Of a stretch of DNA of 64,000 nucleotides, positions 45,278 through 53,831 are shown piece by piece. The stretch covers positions 1,984,001 through 2,048,000 of the forward strand of contig CBDBEU010000005.1 of NCBI GenBank assembly GCA_965204565.1, read 5' to 3'. Both the position numbers and the translations under genes were made by a program. Numbering within the stretch: position 1 is the stretch's first letter; each line of letters starts with the position of its first letter. This stretch comes from CBDBEU01 sp965204565 (GTDB lineage Bacteria; Pseudomonadota; Alphaproteobacteria; Rhizobiales; TMED25). The notes beneath the pieces are model-generated. The model was not told where the DNA came from, did not search any database, and saw only the letters and a program-made list of their open reading frames with translations.

Positions 45278-46789
45278 TCAATCGCTTTCCAGCGTCGCTT
45301 CTTCTTTTCTCTTGCGGATTGAGGGGACGATCATGATCACAAGCAGCACGAGCCCTGCCAGCAAGAAACCGGCACTGATCGGGTGGGTGACGAAGATCGA
45401 GAAATCACCACGCGAAATCAGCATGGCGCGGCGGAAATTTTCCTCCAGCAACGGCCCCAGAATAAAGCCCAGAATGAAGGGTGCGGGCTCGCAGTCGAGC
45501 TTCATGAAGGCGTAGCCGAGAATTCCGAAACCGACCATCACCCAGATGTCGATGGCGCTGTGGTTCACCGTGTAGATGCCGATGCAGGAAAACACCAGAA
45601 TGATCGGGTAAAGCCAGCGATATGGGATCTTCAGCATCGATACCCAAAGGCCGACCAGCGGCAGATTGAGGATCACCAGCAGGAGATTTCCGATCCACAT
45701 GGATGCGATCAGACCCCAGAACAGCTGCGGATGGGCGGTGAGGATCTGGGGGCCGGGGGTAATGCCCTGAATCATCAGCGCGCCGAGCATCAGCGCCATG
45801 GTGCCGGAGCCTGGAATCCCTAGCGTCAGTGTGGGGATGAAAGCGCATTGGGCCGATGCATTATTGGCAGCTTCCGGAGCTGCCACCGCCTCGATCATGC
45901 CTGAACCGAATTCTTCCGGCGTGCGGCTGATCTTCTTTTCCACCGCATAGGCACCGAACGAGGCAATGGTCTGACCGGCGCCCGGCAGAATGCCGAAGAA
46001 CGATCCGACCGCGGTTCCCCGCAAGATCGGTTTCCACGAACGCGCCAGGTCGTTGAGGGTTGGCATCAGTCCGGTGATCTTGGAGGTGTAGACGCTGCGG
46101 TGTTCAATGTGCTCGAGATTGCGGATGATCTCGGCAAAGGCGAACAGGCCCATCGCCACCACCACGAAGGGAACACCTTCGGCCAGTCCTGGAACACCGA
46201 ATGTATAGCGGTCGGCGCCGGTGTTGATGTCGGTGCCGATAAGGCCGAACAGCACGCCAAGAAGCGCGACCGCGATGCCCTTGAGCATCGAGCCGTGAAC
46301 CAGAATTGCGGTCGCCAGCAGCGCCAGCGCGATTAGCGAGCAGAATTCCGGCGCGCCGAATGCAAGCGCGAGATCGGTGAGCGGCGGGGCCAGCAGCGCC
46401 AAGAGCACGGTGCCGAAACAGCCGGCGACGAATGAGCCGATGGCGCTGATCGCCAGTGCCGGGCCGGCGCGGCCCTTGCGCGCCATCTGATAGCCGTCGA
46501 TGCAGGTGACGGCGGCCGAGGATTCGCCCGGCAGGTTGACAAGGATCGCGGTGGTCGAGCCGCCATAGGCGGCACCGTAATAGATGCCGGCGAGCATGAT
46601 CATCGCAGCTTCCGGCGGCAGGCCGAAGGTCAGCGGCAGCAGCACCGCGATGGTGACCAGCGGGCCGACGCCCGGTAGCACGCCGATGGCGGTGCCGACA
46701 AAAACGCCGAGCATGCAGTAGGCGAGGTTGTTCAGTGTGAAAGCGACCGCAAAGCCGAGGGCCAGATTGGAAAAAATATCCATCACCAC
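45278..46789 (-). CDS. tctA: Tripartite tricarboxylate transporter, large permease TctA
   Basis: A 503-residue protein with about twelve membrane segments and the two TctA signatures: VGVLPGVGPLVTIAVLLPLTF near residue 40 (gene frame) and TLGIPGSGTMALMLGALMIQG near 340. It works with TctB and the periplasmic TctC to import carboxylates in a Na+- or H+-driven way. Its start overlaps the tctB stop by 7 bases. The order tctC-tctB-tctA is standard. The 3' end lies 70 bp from the solo IS end. Confidence 0.93.
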   Translation of the reverse strand: MVMDIFSNLALGFAVAFTLNNLAYCMLGVFVGTAIGVLPGVGPLVTIAVLLPLTFGLPPEAAMIMLAGIYYGAAYGGSTTAILVNLPGESSAAVTCIDGYQMARKGRAGPALAISAIGSFVAGCFGTVLLALLAPPLTDLALAFGAPEFCSLIALALLATAILVHGSMLKGIAVALLGVLFGLIGTDINTGADRYTFGVPGLAEGVPFVVVAMGLFAFAEIIRNLEHIEHRSVYTSKITGLMPTLNDLARSWKPILRGTAVGSFFGILPGAGQTIASFGAYAVEKKISRTPEEFGSGMIEAVAAPEAANNASAQCAFIPTLTLGIPGSGTMALMLGALMIQGITPGPQILTAHPQLFWGLIASMWIGNLLLVILNLPLVGLWVSMLKIPYRWLYPIILVFSCIGIYTVNHSAIDIWVMVGFGILGYAFMKLDCEPAPFILGFILGPLLEENFRRAMLISRGDFSIFVTHPISAGFLLAGLVLLVIMIVPSIRKRKEEATLESD

Positions 46790-47226
46790 GGCCCCAGATG
46801 AAGCCTGATATTCAGGCCGTAAACGAAGATGGCAATGACCACGCCGGTCAGCACCACCACCATCATGGCGACCTCGACGGCGCTGCCTTCGCGGCCGGCG
46901 AAGCGGCCGATAATGATCAGCGATGCGAGCGCCGGAACGATGCCGAACTGGTCAACCAGAAGGCCGAAGGTGATGATCGCGGCGGAGATGAACAGCATTG
47001 GCCTGAGCTCAATGGTCGCCACCGGTTCACCTGAGCCGGGATTGATGATTGCGCGCACCAGCACCGCAAATCCGAGAATTGCGATCAACCCGCCGATCAT
47101 GGAGGGGAAGTAGCCAGACCCCATACGCGCCAGCGTGCCAAGCGAGTAGTTCTGGGCGATGACGATGGCGCCGATGCCGAAAAACAGAAACATCAGCCCG
47201 GCCAAATGGTCCCTGGTCAGCCGCAT
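46783..47226 (-). CDS. tctB: Tripartite tricarboxylate transporter, small permease TctB
   Basis: A 147-residue membrane protein with four helices (about residues 8-25, 40-60, 78-95 and 115-140). The pattern AGLMFLFFGIGAIVIAQNY and GYFPSMIGGLI is typical of TctB. It pairs with TctA in the membrane. Its stop overlaps the tctA start, so the two are translationally coupled. Confidence 0.88.
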   Translation of the reverse strand: MRLTRDHLAGLMFLFFGIGAIVIAQNYSLGTLARMGSGYFPSMIGGLIAILGFAVLVRAIINPGSGEPVATIELRPMLFISAAIITFGLLVDQFGIVPALASLIIIGRFAGREGSAVEVAMMVVVLTGVVIAIFVYGLNIRLHLGPW

Positions 47227-47283
47227 GGGAACGCAGTCCTTGATGCTGGGAATTTCATGGCATCCGCCGTGTTGCCGGATCGG

Positions 47284-47323
47284 CCCGGCCGGGCGCGAAG
47301 CAATGTGTTCGCGCCCGGCCGGG
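47284..47323 (-). terminator. Perfect 16-bp stem-loop between tctC and tctB
   Basis: CCCGGCCGGGCGCGAA (47284-47299) is exactly complementary to 47308-47323, with an 8-base loop. No long U-run follows in the minus direction, so partial termination or mRNA protection, giving excess TctC over the permeases, is more likely than full termination. Confidence 0.75.
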
Positions 47324-47345
47324 GATTGTTTGGTTGGTGTCGGGG

Positions 47346-48347
47346 CTACTCGATCACCACCGAGCCGTCTTCGACGAGCTTGGTGAAGGTATCAAGATTG
47401 GTCTTGATCTGAGTGGCATAGTCCTCCGGCGTGATTTCAACCGGGGAAATCCCCATATTGCCGAGCGCTTCGACCACTTCGTCCGATTTGCCAGCGGCGT
47501 TGCCGGCGGCGTTCAGCTTGGCGATGATCTCGGGCGGGGTGCCGGCAGGCGCGACCATGCCGTACCAGCCAATGTTGTTGTATTCCGGCAATCCGGCTTC
47601 GGCGAAAGTCGGGGTGTCGGGCATCGAGGAGACGCGCTTGTCACCGGCGACGGCAAGCGGAAAGATCTTGCCTGCCTGAATCTGACCCCAAACGGCGGTC
47701 GAGGAGAACGGGCCCACGAAATAATGCACTTCGCCGGCGGCCATGCCACCTGCCAGTTTACCGCCACCCTGATAGGGCACGTGCACGACCTTGTCGGCAA
47801 TGCCGGCATAGGCGTTGAACATGGCGGTGCCGAAATGACTGGTGGAACCAACGCCGCCCGAGCCGTAATTGAGTTCATTGGGATGCTCATTCACATAGTC
47901 GACCAGCTCTTTCAGGGTCCTGGGGCCAAGATCGGTGTAAACCAGCAGCGCGTTCGGCACATCGCCGAAATTGTAGACCGGGTCAAAGCTTTCGATCGCG
48001 TCATATTTGAGGTCAAGCCCGCGCAGCGGCGCGATCGACAATGATGACTGGGAGGCGACGCCAAGCGTGTAACCATCAGGATCGGATTCGGCGACAATGC
48101 CCATGCCGATGGTGTTGCCGGCGCCCGGACGGTTCTCGACCACGATCTCCTTGCCGAGCTGTTTGCCGATGGCGGTCGCCAGAATGCGCGACAGCGTGTC
48201 GGTGGTGCCGCCTGGCGTTTGCGGAACGATCAGGGTGATCTCGCGTTCGGGATATTCATCCGCGGCCGCTGGTGCGACCATCGGGCTGATGATGAGGGCC
48301 GCGGCCGCGAATGCGATGCTGGCCAATCCTGTGTTCGTGAGCTTCAT
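47346..48347 (-). CDS. tctC: Tripartite tricarboxylate transporter substrate-binding protein TctC
   Basis: A 333-residue periplasmic binding protein: signal peptide ending APAAADE, then the Bug/TctC fold with YPEREITLIVPQTPGGTTDT near residue 30, VVENRPGAGNTIG, and LNYGSGGVGSTSHFG. The ligand could be citrate or any of many carboxylates; the sequence does not tell. Start 48347 is chosen for the signal peptide. It heads the tctCBA operon. Confidence 0.9.
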   Translation of the reverse strand: MKLTNTGLASIAFAAAALIISPMVAPAAADEYPEREITLIVPQTPGGTTDTLSRILATAIGKQLGKEIVVENRPGAGNTIGMGIVAESDPDGYTLGVASQSSLSIAPLRGLDLKYDAIESFDPVYNFGDVPNALLVYTDLGPRTLKELVDYVNEHPNELNYGSGGVGSTSHFGTAMFNAYAGIADKVVHVPYQGGGKLAGGMAAGEVHYFVGPFSSTAVWGQIQAGKIFPLAVAGDKRVSSMPDTPTFAEAGLPEYNNIGWYGMVAPAGTPPEIIAKLNAAGNAAGKSDEVVEALGNMGISPVEITPEDYATQIKTNLDTFTKLVEDGSVVIE

Positions 48348-48413
48348 CAGATACTTCCTCCCTTTTGGATGCACGTCCGATCTCTGATCAACCGGTTCGC
48401 GCGGCTTCTCATT

Positions 48414-48429
48414 CAAGTTGTAAAACTTG
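48414..48429. promoter_or_regulatory. Palindrome upstream of tctC, possible operator
   Basis: CAAGTT-GTAA-AACTTG is a perfect 6-4-6 inverted repeat 67 bp upstream of the tctC start. Such short dyads are typical of GntR- or LacI-type operators, but no regulator gene is nearby, so the assignment is tentative. Confidence 0.35.
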
Positions 48430-48549
48430 CAATCAACTAAGCGGCGGTTTCCTTGCCTCCCGTTTCACTGACGTCTGAACTATTGCACGTATCTTTGCCT
48501 ATTTTGCCACCACAGCACAAATTTTGACGTCGCGGAACACTTTCACGGT

Positions 48550-49470
48550 TCAAACGCGCCGTTCCCTGGCGGCTGCGCGGCGTGCGGCGAAAATACGCAT
48601 GAGATGCGGTGTGGCGACACCGGCAACGATCACGACAATGCCGGCAATGTCGAATGGCCGGATGAGCGAGGAAAGCAGGATGACCGCTGTCAGGGTGCCG
48701 ATGGCCGGACCGAGCGAGTTGTAGAGCGCCACCCAGGCGACCTGAATGCGCGACAGGGCAAGGTTGAGACTGACGAAGTTGATGATCGTCATGCCGATGA
48801 CGAGATAGATCAGAGCCGCCATGGCCGAGGTATCGGTGAGGGGCGGCACCGTCCAGGCGCCGTCGAGGCCGGCAACGACGAACGCGGCCATGGTGCCGCC
48901 TGTGACCTGAAGGGTTGCGAGGCGGAACCACGGAGCTTTGCCGGTATTGAGGATCCGCCCGATGATCTGACCGGCGGCGGCCGACAGTACACCCACCAGC
49001 ACCAGAAGATTACCAATCGGGTCTCCGGCGCCGATCGCCTGGCGGTCGAAGGTCAGGACAATGAGACCGGCAAAGGTGATGACGGCGCCGAAAGGCAGGC
49101 TCCAGTGAATGCGCTCACCGAGGATGAGGCGCGCCAGAATGGGGCCGAGAAGCGGCAAAAGGCCCCAGATGAGCGCGGTGGAGACCCCGTCGGTGCGCGC
49201 CGCCCCGGCGCTGGTGAACAGAAACACCGAGCCCGGCATCAAAAAGCCCCAGAGAATACCCGGCACAATCTGTGAAATCCGCCTTGGCAGCAGGCCCAGA
49301 AAAGCGCAGGTGATCCACATGATCACCGCCGAGACGGTAAACTGCACGAACACGATGTCGGCCGGCGGAAAGCGGGCCGCCAGGTCCTTTTGCACGATGA
49401 TACCGATGCTGAGCACGGTAACCGCGGTGATCTGGGCAAGATGGCCGGTGCGCTCGTGCGTGATGATCAT
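48550..49470 (-). CDS. EamA/DMT-superfamily transporter
   Basis: A 306-residue protein with ten predicted helices in two EamA repeats (about residues 10-140 and 155-290). Conserved features include TDGVSTALIWGLLPLLGPILA and LYNSLGPAIGTLTAVILL. DMT proteins export or import small metabolites such as amino acids or nucleosides. It stands alone, 200 bp upstream of tctC on the same strand. Confidence 0.85.
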   Translation of the reverse strand: MIITHERTGHLAQITAVTVLSIGIIVQKDLAARFPPADIVFVQFTVSAVIMWITCAFLGLLPRRISQIVPGILWGFLMPGSVFLFTSAGAARTDGVSTALIWGLLPLLGPILARLILGERIHWSLPFGAVITFAGLIVLTFDRQAIGAGDPIGNLLVLVGVLSAAAGQIIGRILNTGKAPWFRLATLQVTGGTMAAFVVAGLDGAWTVPPLTDTSAMAALIYLVIGMTIINFVSLNLALSRIQVAWVALYNSLGPAIGTLTAVILLSSLIRPFDIAGIVVIVAGVATPHLMRIFAARRAAARERRV

Positions 49471-49620
49471 GGACCTTGGACCGGGCGGGTTGGGCGCGGG
49501 AATGTGCCGTCATACAAAAGGCTTGGCCTCTATGCATGTCCGGGCGCGCGCCGTCGAGCCATCAAGAGGGTTCAACAGCTTCAGCGTGGTGTTGGGAAGG
49601 AGCCGGAAAGGAGAGCCTGA

Positions 49621-49926
49621 TCAGCGCGCGGGCAGGCGGTCTTCGATGAACCAGCGCTGGGTCTTGGCGATGAAGCGGGCGGGATCGGGATCAACCGCGG
49701 CGCGCTCTGGCGAGCCATAATATTCCTTCTGCCTCCTCTCCCAATCTTCCATCGAGCCGTCATAGGAGACGATCCAGACGAATTCGTTGGTCTCTTCCAT
49801 CCTTTCGGCGAGCTCGATATTGAAGCCGAACTGAAGATGGAGCGGGTGGACGTATTGGGTCCAGCCGGCAATGAAGTCGTCGAGCTTGCCTTTGTTGATG
49901 GTGTAGATGCGAAGTTGTCTGACCAT
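49621..49926 (-). CDS. NIPSNAP family protein
   Basis: A 101-residue dimeric alpha-beta barrel protein: LRIYTINKGKLDDFIAGW at the N-terminus and FVWIVSYDG in the middle match NIPSNAP. Bacterial members are often found in catabolic operons and have no proven activity; some ABM-fold proteins are isomerases or monooxygenases. It follows the sugar isomerase-like gene by 38 bp. A second NIPSNAP gene lies at 58029. Confidence 0.85.
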   Translation of the reverse strand: MVRQLRIYTINKGKLDDFIAGWTQYVHPLHLQFGFNIELAERMEETNEFVWIVSYDGSMEDWERRQKEYYGSPERAAVDPDPARFIAKTQRWFIEDRLPAR

Positions 49927-49964
49927 TTGGGTGTCTCCTTTGTGAGGCTTGCGGCGATGATGCC

Positions 49965-50789
49965 TCAGCCGATCCCCGCCTCGCCGGCCTTGCCGAGCAG
50001 GTAGTCGCGCCCGGCCAGCATATCGTCGAGGCTGCCGAAATTGTTCATGTAAAAGCCGTCAAAGCCGGCACCCTCCAGACGGGCGAACATGGCGGCGAAA
50101 TCGATGGTGCCGTCACCTGGTTGCAGATGCTCCTCGACCGTGCCGCGGCAGTCGGCAAGGCGCACTTCGACCAGCCGGTCGATGCCCAGCGCGTTGATGA
50201 AGCCGGCAATGCCCTCCGGATAAAGATGGGCGTGGTTGACGGTGAACGACCAGGAAAGGTTGGATGAGGAGAGATTGCCGAAATAGTAGTGGCACTCCTC
50301 GATGCTGGCGCCCAGATAGTGGACTTCGGCGTCGTCGGGCTCGCGATTGGGATTTTCCAACAAAAGCCGCACGTCTTTTGCCTCGGCGTAGTCGCAGGCG
50401 CGTTTCAGCCGCTCAAGCCCTGCCTTGCGGCGCATGTCATAGTCGGCGGTGAAATGGTAGCCTGCATGGACCACCACCCATTCAGCCCCGGTGAGCGCGG
50501 CGATATCGATATAGGCCTTGAGATAGTCATCGGCGGCGGCGAGAAACGGCGAGACCTCGGCGATATTGACGCCAGAGAGCGTGTGAAGGCCGAAATGGAC
50601 GCCAAGGCGCTCATGGGCAGCGCGGATCGCGCGCGCGCGCTCATTCATGCTGGCTAGAGCATTTGGCGCCAGATCGACCTGGGATTCGACGTAAGAGACG
50701 TCATTGGCGCCAGCCCAGGCGATTGCCTCCTCGGCCGATATCATGCGGCCGAGATCTACGCCGATGCGGTGTTTGAGCGTCATGGACAA
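49965..50789 (-). CDS. Sugar phosphate isomerase/epimerase-like TIM barrel (AP endonuclease 2 fold)
   Basis: A 274-residue TIM-barrel protein. Metal-ligand-like stretches are VVHAGYH (near residue 110), LLENPNREPDD, TVNHAHLY and VRLADCRGTVEEHLQPGDG. This fold includes hydroxypyruvate isomerase, xylose isomerase-like and inosose dehydratase enzymes; the substrate is not deducible. The stop of the TRAP large permease gene lies 5 bases before its start, so it belongs to the TRAP operon. Confidence 0.82.
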   Translation of the reverse strand: MSMTLKHRIGVDLGRMISAEEAIAWAGANDVSYVESQVDLAPNALASMNERARAIRAAHERLGVHFGLHTLSGVNIAEVSPFLAAADDYLKAYIDIAALTGAEWVVVHAGYHFTADYDMRRKAGLERLKRACDYAEAKDVRLLLENPNREPDDAEVHYLGASIEECHYYFGNLSSSNLSWSFTVNHAHLYPEGIAGFINALGIDRLVEVRLADCRGTVEEHLQPGDGTIDFAAMFARLEGAGFDGFYMNNFGSLDDMLAGRDYLLGKAGEAGIG

Positions 50790-50794
50790 TCCGT

Positions 50795-52075
50795 TCAGTT
50801 GCGCGCCACCGAGGGCAGCCAGGTTGCCAGTTCCGGCACTGCGATCATGAATAACAGGAAGGCGATGATGATAAAAAAGAACGGCCAGTTGGCTCTCAAT
50901 ATCGTCATCTGATCTGTCTGGGCAATGCGGCTGGTGATGATCAGCGCAATTGCAAGGGGCGGCGTCAGTTGCCCGATCACCACCGCGATCACCATCAACA
51001 CGCCGAAATGAACCAGATCGACCTGATAGATGATCAGGGTCGGCAGGATCACCGGAACCAGCACCGGGATCAGGGGGTCGAGAAACATGCCGGCGATGAT
51101 GGCCAGCAACACCAGTGCCAGAAGCTTCACATAAAGAACGTCGACCACGGTGATGGTGTCGATGATGTCGGCCAGCGCCTGGGGCACATGTGCATTCGAC
51201 AGGCTGGAGCCCAGAGCAAAGCTCAAGGACACGATGAGCAGCAATTCACCGGTGAGCTGTACCGCATTGACGAACACGCGATACAGATCGCGCAGTCGCA
51301 GCGCCCTGTAGACAACAACGGAAATAACCAGGGAATAGACAACACCGAAAGCGCCGGCCTCTGATGGCGTAAAGACGCCGAGCACCAGTCCGCCGACAAT
51401 GATGCCCGGCATGCCGAAGGCCAGAAATGCGCGCCTGCCCGATATCCAGATATCGCACATCGACAATTTGCCATGGCTGGGCCAGCCCCTGCGTCCGGCA
51501 AGCCAGGCAACCAGCGACATGAAGATCAGGGCCAGTAGAATGCCCGGAATGAGACCTGCCAGAAACAGCGCCCCAAGCGAGGTGCCGGTGATCGCGGAAT
51601 AAAGGATCATCGGTGAGGATGGCGGTATCAGCGGTCCGATGCCCGAAGAAGATGCGCTGACGGCGGCGGCGACCTCGGGCGGGTAGCCTTCCTTCTGCAT
51701 CGCCGGAATGAGGATGGAGCTGGAACCGGCAAGATCGGCGGTGGAGGAGCCGATCATGCCGCCGAAGAACATGCTGGTCAGAACGTTGACATGGGCAAGC
51801 CCGCCTTTCATCCAACCGACCAGCGCGCGCGCGAATTCAAACAGCCGCGCGGAGATGCCGCCCGCATTCATGATCACACCGGCGAGCACGAACAGCGGCA
51901 GCGCGATCAGGGTGAAAGTGCTCATACCCGAAACCATGGTTTGCGGGATGATCAGGAGCCATTGTCCAGCCAGCAGAAAATTGAGCGAAACCGACAGGAT
52001 CAGCGCGACGATCATCGGCACGCCGAATATTAAAAGGCCCAAAAGCACACCGATGGAAATGAGGGCACCGGTCAC
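50795..52075 (-). CDS. dctM: TRAP transporter large permease (DctM)
   Basis: A 426-residue membrane protein of the ion-transporter superfamily with about twelve helices. TRAP-L signatures include PLFVLAGVIMNAGGIS, AVSASSSGIGPLIPPSSPMI and IAGMFLDPLIPVLVPVILP. It imports organic acids using a sodium gradient, with DctP delivering the ligand. Its start overlaps the dctQ stop by four bases. Confidence 0.93.
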   Translation of the reverse strand: MTGALISIGVLLGLLIFGVPMIVALILSVSLNFLLAGQWLLIIPQTMVSGMSTFTLIALPLFVLAGVIMNAGGISARLFEFARALVGWMKGGLAHVNVLTSMFFGGMIGSSTADLAGSSSILIPAMQKEGYPPEVAAAVSASSSGIGPLIPPSSPMILYSAITGTSLGALFLAGLIPGILLALIFMSLVAWLAGRRGWPSHGKLSMCDIWISGRRAFLAFGMPGIIVGGLVLGVFTPSEAGAFGVVYSLVISVVVYRALRLRDLYRVFVNAVQLTGELLLIVSLSFALGSSLSNAHVPQALADIIDTITVVDVLYVKLLALVLLAIIAGMFLDPLIPVLVPVILPTLIIYQVDLVHFGVLMVIAVVIGQLTPPLAIALIITSRIAQTDQMTILRANWPFFFIIIAFLLFMIAVPELATWLPSVARN

Positions 52076-52665
52076 GTTTCCTCTCCCTGGCGGCGGGCTT
52101 TAAAATCACGGATCAGACCGGCGAGAAATGCCAAGGCTATCGCGACCGAGCCAATCAGCATGGATGAGGTGAACCAGCCGGTGGGCAGCTTGAGATAGAT
52201 CGTCGCGTCTTTGCCGAACAGCGACACATATTGAAACGAGTAGAATGCCAGGTGCACGAAGGCGGCGGCGGAGAACAGAGCCCCAAGCGCGTCCACCAGG
52301 ATGGCCACGGAAGGTTTGAGGCGGGAGGTAAAATACTCGAGCCTGATCACATTGCGCCGCCGCGCCGACAGGAACACACCGCTCATGGCAAGCCACGGGA
52401 TCATGGCGATTACCAGCTCCTCGGCCCAGATCACCGGGGTGGCGATGGCGTAGCGGCCGACCGCATTGATGAACACCAGCATGACGATGGCGGCGAGCAC
52501 GCTCACGCCGATCACCTCGAAGATGCGGTTGATCCAGCGGTCAATGGTTGAAGCGCCGGCATCGGGATCGGCGAATTCGAACGCGCGGGTTGCCTTCTCG
52601 ACTTCGGCTGCGAGGTCGCTTCCGGCTGGATCATCTCCTGCGTCACGGCGCGGAAGGTCTGTCAT
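52072..52665 (-). CDS. dctQ: TRAP transporter small permease (DctQ)
   Basis: A 197-residue protein with a 40-residue soluble N-tail and four helices (about residues 50-70, 85-105, 125-150 and 165-185). The segment VIWAEELVIAMIPWLAMSGV is typical of DctQ. It binds DctM in the membrane. The 65-bp gap to dctP contains a strong hairpin. Confidence 0.9.
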   Translation of the reverse strand: MTDLPRRDAGDDPAGSDLAAEVEKATRAFEFADPDAGASTIDRWINRIFEVIGVSVLAAIVMLVFINAVGRYAIATPVIWAEELVIAMIPWLAMSGVFLSARRRNVIRLEYFTSRLKPSVAILVDALGALFSAAAFVHLAFYSFQYVSLFGKDATIYLKLPTGWFTSSMLIGSVAIALAFLAGLIRDFKARRQGEET

Positions 52666-52694
52666 TGTTGGGAATTCAACTCTTCAGGTGGGAA

Positions 52695-52719
52695 CGGGCC
52701 GGAGCGCTGCTCCGGCCCG
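52695..52719 (-). terminator. 11-bp stem-loop between dctP and dctQ
   Basis: CGGGCCGGAGC (52695-52705) pairs perfectly with GCTCCGGCCCG (52709-52719) over a 3-base loop. It sits just after the dctP stop, in the same relative place as the hairpins after the other two binding-protein genes in this window. Confidence 0.7.
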
Positions 52720-52729
52720 CAATCGTTGA

Positions 52730-53716
52730 TTATTCAGACGCTGCGGCGATGACCTTGTCGGCAAGCTCCTTGCCGGCGATCTCACCGATCTTCTCCCAGA
52801 TCGGCGGTACGGCGGCGGCGAAAGCTGCGTGGTCGATCTCGTTAACTTCGAGATGCTCCTTCAATTCGTCAACCAGGCTGGCATCGGCGTCGGTTCCAAG
52901 CTGACGTGTATATTTGGCCGCTTCCAGCGCCTTGGCCTTGACCGTGGCCTGAAGCTCAGGGCTGAGGCTGTCATATTTGGCGGCATTCATCACAAAGGTG
53001 ATCGGCGTGTAAACATGGCCGGAAAGCGATAGGTACTTGTTGACCTCGTAGAACGAGCGCCCTTTGATGGTGATCAGCGGATTTTCCTGACCGTCAATGG
53101 TGCCCTGCTGGATCGCCAGATAGACCTCACCCAGATTCATGCTGATCGGGGCTGCGCCCAGCATTTCAAATGACAGTACGCGGGTTTCGCTGCCCGGTGT
53201 GCGCAGCTTGACGCCGGCCAGATCTTCCGGCTTGACGATCGGGCGCACATTGTTGGTGATCTGGCGAAATCCGAGTTCGCCAAAGGCCAGCACTTCAAGG
53301 CCAGCGCTGTCGCGCATCGATTGGCGCAGTTCTTCGCCGATGTCACCGTCGAGCAGGCGCGAAACGGCGGCACGGTCGGGGAACAGGAAGGGCATGTCGA
53401 ATACCGCCCAGCCCTTGTCGAGCGTCACTGCGTCGGAACCCATCGGGTAGATGTCGATCTGCCCGGTGCGGATCATCTGCAAATGCACATTCTCATCACC
53501 CAGCGCCTGGGTGTGGAACAACTCAAAGGAAAAATCATCGCCAAGCTCTTCCTTGAGCAGTTCGGCGAATTTCTGAGCCATCTTGATATCGTTGCCGGTG
53601 GGCGGATTTTCGCCGGAAATACGTAAAGTGAGCGACTGCGCCGAAACATCGCTGATGCCCGACAATGTCAGTGCAATTGCGCCAACGGCACCAAAAATTA
53701 CTGATCTCAGACCCAT
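52730..53716 (-). CDS. dctP: TRAP transporter substrate-binding protein (DctP)
   Basis: A 328-residue periplasmic protein: signal peptide ending SDVSAQ, then LTLRISGENPPTGNDIKMAQ, FHTQALGDENVHLQMIRTG (typical DctP) and QQGTIDGQENPL. The ligand is unknown, likely a carboxylate. Start 53716 (MGLRSVIFG) fits the signal peptide and follows an AGGGAGGAATT ribosome site. It heads the dctPQM-isomerase-NIPSNAP unit. Confidence 0.9.
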   Translation of the reverse strand: MGLRSVIFGAVGAIALTLSGISDVSAQSLTLRISGENPPTGNDIKMAQKFAELLKEELGDDFSFELFHTQALGDENVHLQMIRTGQIDIYPMGSDAVTLDKGWAVFDMPFLFPDRAAVSRLLDGDIGEELRQSMRDSAGLEVLAFGELGFRQITNNVRPIVKPEDLAGVKLRTPGSETRVLSFEMLGAAPISMNLGEVYLAIQQGTIDGQENPLITIKGRSFYEVNKYLSLSGHVYTPITFVMNAAKYDSLSPELQATVKAKALEAAKYTRQLGTDADASLVDELKEHLEVNEIDHAAFAAAVPPIWEKIGEIAGKELADKVIAAASE

Positions 53717-53831
53717 GAATTCCTCCCTCAATTTGACCCTTGCTTTGATGGGCCATGTTTGTTTCACGGCGGCAGTATTTCATCAAACTATGCCCCTGTC
53801 GCCTAACGATTGCGAGCAGGTCGCAAATAAT

